Shown in pieces: positions 58,867-64,000 of a stretch of 64,000 nt of DNA. This stretch comes from Megaleporinus macrocephalus. Lineage: Eukaryota > Chordata > Actinopteri > Characiformes > Anostomidae. The stretch covers positions 44,384,623 to 44,448,622 of the forward strand of contig CM038714.1 in the NCBI GenBank assembly GCA_021613375.1. The letters run 5' to 3'. Below the pieces are notes generated by a model that was not told the DNA's origin, did no database searches, and worked only from the letters and a program-made list of their open reading frames with translations. A program made the position numbers and the translations under genes. The stretch's first letter is position 1; each line of letters opens with the position of its first letter.

Positions 58867-61800
58867 GTATGATTATGTGGTTTGGCTAATAAATGTGAAA
58901 TGGGTGCTGGTAATGGAATTTAACAAACCAGTGTGATGAAATCTGGAACCATCTTTATAAGAGCTTATAAGAGATCAACTACTATCAACTATGAAGCAGA
59001 GATTTTGTTAATTTAAGTTCCTTTGCATTTGCATCTACACAATTCAACAAAATATTAATCAGTTTGATTAAGAAAAGATTATGCCATATCACTTACCTAC
59101 ATAGTGTTAGCATATTGTGTGTTAAAGTGTAATCATGACCTACAGCAGTACAACTACGATAACAAATTTGATCCATAATATGTAGTCATGTCACCCATGT
59201 GACTAGTAAATCAACAGAACAAACAGAAAAGTCCAAATAAGTACCTCACCTGAATGAAGGTTTAGGACTAAAAGCGTGTATGGCAGTGTAGCTACTGTTC
59301 CTGATGAATGGCTTGTTTGGCTGCAGTGTTGCTGTGCGCACTTCCAAATTAGCGAAGGGTGGCAATGCTTTGATCTGAGGAAATACAGTGTGTGTAGGAG
59401 TTCATTTGTAATACAGTCCAGCGTTTCTGCTTTTATATTAGTGCTGTGAATAAAGCACCACAAATGTACGCGTGTCAAAACGTTTATTTAAAATTTGGGG
59501 GTTTCTGCACCATTCCCCCGTATGACATTAACCCATCAGAGCCATTAGACTGGTTTGGTGAGAAATGTTTCATTATGATGAAACGTATCCATTTCTTTGC
59601 AGTGGTTGTGAATTTTATTTACTATCTAAAACCACCAGTGAACTTACATGGGACCTCTGAGTGTGCAGAGTGAGTGCAGATTGAGGTTATTAAAATTTGA
59701 AATCTGGAAATAAACAATAATAAAAAGTTTAAAAAGTAAAAAAAATAAAAACAAAGAATTGTCACTTCAAGTAAAACAAAGATCTCTTACTGTTCAGATA
59801 TGAGCAAATATGTTACATATTTTATGAGTATATTAAGGCATTTATACTTTTGTACTTAGTTTGATTTTCATTAAACCACATGTTCAGCTGACTTTCAGAT
59901 GGTACTGATCAGAGGCTTTTTCACAAACATTACCCTGCCAGCTTGAGTGCATGCTGTCATTCGAATGACATACCGAATACTAAGAAATTTTGAAAACTGA
60001 GGTAAAGATTCTACTTTTTGCTCCAATTATTGTGCTGATGATATCATATGTAACATGGTTAGTGAACTGGAAAGTAATGCAAAGCAGACCCATTTACACC
60101 TGTGGTCTCAGACTTCTGGTCATTGTTGTACGTTATTTTAGCTCATTTAGACGTATCATAAAACAATGAGGCACTCAGGCATTATATGTAGAGCCAGTTC
60201 ATGTAATAACTTTCTGTGAATGAGGTGTTCAGAAGCACTAAACACACTCAGATATCTGGTTCCTTTCATCACCAGGATGAACAATTCTGACTCATCAGGT
60301 TTCTTGGAGTATTTCTCAGTCTTTCATTCAGTATTTTGTATCTAAAGGTAAAAGACCATTTAAACATAAGTAAAAACACAAGATCTTCACAACACTTTAA
60401 TGTGCAAGTTTAATAAATACCCTACAACATCAATAAAAATCATCTAAAGCACTTACAACTAGCATTTTTAACTGCCCAAGGACACAACCCTGTGATAAAA
60501 TAATTAAAAACATTAAAAATATTTTTGCAGTACTATGTCAATGTCATGCCTGAAACACTTTTCTTCATAAGTTATCATTATAGAAAACGAGAGATATAAC
60601 TATTGCTATTACATTTGCATCCCACAGTTGGCCTTAGTGCTTTCACATATGCACTTCTATGAAACATCTGAAATTCACCACAACAGAAGACGCATCAATT
60701 AAATTTCACAAACTTGAATTAATTTTCCTTTATTCTCAGTGATGTTGTGACAGTGACCGTGAGAGGGCCGCAGGAACCACAGGGGTGAATGGGCATTTGA
60801 CCCACCACATTTTGAATTATTGAGCCACCTTATTTTGGCTCTGTAAACAGAGCTGATCGTAGTAAAAGAAAAACTTGTCTGAACTTCTCATAGCCCTAGC
60901 CTATAGGCACAAATCAGCCAGTAGTCTAACTTAGAGGCTTAACCAATTAAAATCTCAGTTAAAATTTCAGTTTTTGGCGAGACATTGGAGGTGCATCTTT
61001 GGAACTGCGTGGTTGTTAACTAATCTCAATTTCAGCAAATGTATTAAAGGTAAAGCACAAACTAATGACCACGGTTTATGTAACGATACATTATATTTGC
61101 TAAATGTCTGGCCTGGAGCTTTTTATTGTTATTGCTGCTACTATGCTAAGCTGGGATTTGATGTTCTTCACAGAACAGCAGTTAGCTACTTGAGGGAAGA
61201 TGTAATGAAGCGAGTCAAACAAACGCCACTGACAGTGTTTGTGAAAAGGTTTGTTGAGACACGTTGTTATTGCTATAGCTAGAACATAAACCTTACTTGT
61301 AATGATACATGTAGTCTTAAGTTAGATACTCAAATGGCACTTCAGGTTATGAACCATTATTTTTTGCAAACCAGAGAAAGAGATGATAGAGACGACAGAG
61401 CAGCCCCCTCCAGTAATCTGGACAGCTGTGTTGGCCTGTTAGCTGCTGAAACCACATTTGTGCCAACATGCTGTAATGAGTCTCGCTGTGGTATTTTTTG
61501 TTTGTTAAGCATCCATAAGAGCATCGAAAGGTTTAAATACATACAATTTTCTTTTTTTTTATTCAGCTTGTTTGTAGACATTGTCACTGAAAGTATTTTA
61601 TATCAAAACAAGCAGTGAATGGGTGTAAATATGGCTAATAGGAAAAAAATATCTAATAGCAATGTTTAAGCATCTCAAGAATTGTAAGATTCATTATATT
61701 ACTTTATAGTTATAGTCTTGGCTATAAGTAGTACTGAATTAGTTAGTGAGGTGGTGATAGACCAGTTGCCACTAGTGATTAGGAATGTTAGCTGATTTGT

Positions 61801-61950
61801 TGGACTGCTGGTGCCATTTCTAAAGTTTACAGCATCTTCATTGATTCCGATGTCAATACTGATACTGTTACTTTCAGCCTTGTTACTTATGTGAATGAAT
61901 AAAGATGAGAAAAAAAAGTGATAAAAAATTGTTTTTAGAAGTTATAAGGC

Positions 61951-62300
61951 ATAAATGGAAACCCAGTCATGGAATCACTTAACTGCCATTGTCAACACTA
62001 TAATCATAATAAAGTAAAAAATGAGGCCTTGGGCTTCGTTCCAGGCCCAGCATCAGAACCAAATCATCAGCAGGGCCTCAGTGTTATTCTTGGTTAATGT
62101 TCACTGGAGGTTTACTGTTAATTACAGTGGATAAATGGAAACCCAGTAATGGAATCATATGATTACCATCACCATTATTATCATCACTGTGATAATCACT
62201 GTCATCATCAACACCACCACTACCATCATCACCATCGCCAACATTCTCATTATCTTCACCACCATCATCATAGTCATCATCACTGAATAATAATGAGGCT
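61951..62300. repeat. 180-bp tandem duplication with expanded ATC/ATG tract
   Basis: ATAAATGGAAACCCAGTCAT at 61951 recurs as ATAAATGGAAACCCAGTAAT at 62131, exactly 180 bases later. Both are followed by GGAATCA and a CCAT-containing stretch. In the second copy this stretch is grown into an imperfect trinucleotide run (62160-62287, CATCATCACCACC types). Confidence 0.85.
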
Positions 62301-63058
62301 TTTCTGAATTAATTAGTTTACTGCTCCACTGATGACTCCAGTGATGAAACTGCTCCACCAGCATCCCAACTCCAGACCGGTTTGGGCCACCTAGTTAAAG
62401 CGTAGTTTACTGCTGCTGTTTATTTAATACATCATGTGTTTAGCAAAATTGGGATGTGAGACTGATCGTAAGAGTGAAGTGAAAACCAAAATCAATTTTC
62501 ACATAAAAAAGATGGAAAAATGCTTTAAGAGCTGAATGTTGTAGCACAGTTCAAAGGGTGCGACGTTGGGTTCCATCGCTTAGTTCCGCCTGTTTGCGCT
62601 AAGCACACCCTTCAGTGCAAATAAGCGTGCAGCAGCACTGCTACTGGCTTTCGCTTCTGGAGGCTACAGAACGGCTGCTGATTATCAGAATGGAGGAAAA
62701 GCCACTGAAGTGGAGCGCCCACAGTACCATTGACACCCACAAAAGGGGGATTTAAAAAAAAACATGTACTGATATGTCACTGCTATAACAGCAGGACCAT
62801 ATATTATAGACAGAGGAACTTATCTCTATCTGTCTCTCGCTCTCGTTCTCTCGCTCTGTCTGGGTCTTGGAGCTCTGGGAAGTATTCAAAGTGAATGCGA
62901 TTGCTTACAGCAAGGCTTCAGGGTAAAGATACATTGATCATTTTTTCAGACCGAATAAGAGAACATATACTTGAGTACCCTTCTTAGACTGAAGTGGTTG
63001 TTAGTAAAAATAAGTAAAATGTACTTCTTGATTTTAAATGACACATATTATCTAGCTA

Positions 63059-63747
63059 CACTATATTGCCAAAAGAGTTAGCTCGTTTGCCTTCACACGC
63101 ATATGAACTTGAGTGACATCCGATTCTTAATCCATAGCGTTTAATATGATGTCGGCCCACCCTTTGCAGCTATAACAGCTTCAACTCTTCTGGAAAGTTT
63201 TTCGACATGGCTTAGGAGTGTGTTTATGGGAATTTTTAACCATTCTTCCAGAAGACGAGAAGGCCTGGCTCACAGTGTCTGCTCTAATTTATCCCAAAGG
63301 TTTCAGCCATCAGCCATGGAAACCCATTCCATGAAGGTCTCCACACACTGTTCTTGAGCTGATCGAAGGCCATGTTAAGTTTGGAGGTCTGTAGCGACTG
63401 ACTCTATTGATCTCTAGGTGCTTCAACACCCGCTGACCCCGCTCTGTAATTTTAGTTGCTGTCGTTCCCAATCGCTTTCACTTTGTTATAATACCACTGA
63501 TAGTCGACCATGGGAATATTCAGTAGTGAGGTAATTTCACCACCTGACTTGTCACACAGGTGGTGTCCTATCACGGTACCATGCTGGAATTCACTGAGCT
63601 CCTGAGAGCGACCCATTCTTTCACTAATGTTTGCAGAAGCAGTCTGCATGTTTAGCTTGGTTTTATACACCTGAGGTTATGGAAGTGATTGGAACACCTG
63701 AATTAAATTATTTGCATGGGAGAGTGAATACTTTTGGCAAAATAGTG
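63059..63747 (-). mobile_element. Internally deleted Tc1-like transposon with intact termini
   Basis: It runs from CACTATATTGCCAAAAGAGT to ACTTTTGGCAAAATAGTG, flanked by TA (63057-63058 and 63748-63749). On the minus strand the frame at 63452-63670 holds the transposase start (MGRSQELSEFQHGTVIG, then SGGEITSLLN) followed by a frameshift. The plus-strand GGCCCACCCTTTGCAGCTAT is the antisense of the AVIAAKGGP end. The catalytic DDE middle is deleted. It is the same family as 5451-6176, which keeps part of that middle. Confidence 0.88.
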
Positions 63748-64000
63748 TATGTTCATGTTCATTTCCTTGGATCGAGTAATGTTGTGGGGGTTGAAAGCAG
63801 GTTTTGTGTCACATCAGAAAAAGACTTTTGTAAAGATGCAAGTTTAATAGTTGAATAGTGTTGCACAGTCACACCAGGATCATATTTGTGGTTATTCCAA
63901 TAAGCTTATGTTTTATATCTTGTTTACATCTTTTGATTGGCTGTCTGGAAGTCTCCTAAAGCTGACAAACACTGTTTAGTTTCAAAAAAATCGATTTTTT

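Overview
This window reads as teleost fish genomic DNA. It contains the 3' half of one vertebrate gene on the minus strand. The rest is AT-rich, intron-sized non-coding DNA full of fish-type Tc1/mariner, hAT and PIF/Harbinger relics, LINE 3' ends and dinucleotide microsatellites. There are no bacterial-style operons. Almost every open reading frame I looked at is short and non-conserved, or is a by-product of a repeat.

The gene is a Shal-type (Kv4) voltage-gated potassium channel, best matched to kcnd3. Its last five coding exons are at 23457-23619, 15375-15476, 12756-12848, 7507-7754 and 4910-5117, in transcript order on the minus strand. All joins use GT-AG sites in compatible phase. Together they encode about 270 residues: the end of the selectivity filter, S6, and the whole cytoplasmic C-terminus ending in VSAL with a stop at 4910-4912. 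The large upstream exon (T1 domain, S1-S5, start of the pore) is not seen and should lie beyond base 64000, so 23620-64000 is one intron of more than 40 kb.

Layout. 1-4909: 3'UTR and/or downstream flank, with one dispersed repeat. 4910-23619: exons separated by introns of about 2.4, 5.0, 2.5 and 8.0 kb, which hold Tc1 relics, MITEs, a degenerate tandem array and (TA)n runs. 23620-43990: intron with a nested LINE-like insertion in a Tc1 copy, two hAT-type elements (one with a target-site duplication just upstream of this part at 22473-22848, one at 29836-30596), a PIF/Harbinger MITE, LINE 3' ends and several low-repeat stretches that could be conserved regulatory DNA. 43994-45335: a 31-bp minisatellite. 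48322-48789: the 5' end of a Tc1-like transposon cut off by a (TA)n run. 50434-53058: a 2.6-kb, 24/25-bp satellite whose unit resembles that transposon's terminal inverted repeat. 53455-64000: more LINE tails, a 628-bp TIR element, a trinucleotide-rich duplication and an internally deleted Tc1 element at the right edge.

The most notable observation is the 24/25-bp array. It appears to be built from reiterated transposon ends, and an oppositely oriented unit lies at its right edge. Other points of interest are a (TH)n dipeptide tract in the Kv4 C-terminus made by an in-frame CA/TG microsatellite, and a MITE family with about 45-bp inverted termini present in at least six copies. All family assignments are by eye from motifs; no database search was possible.
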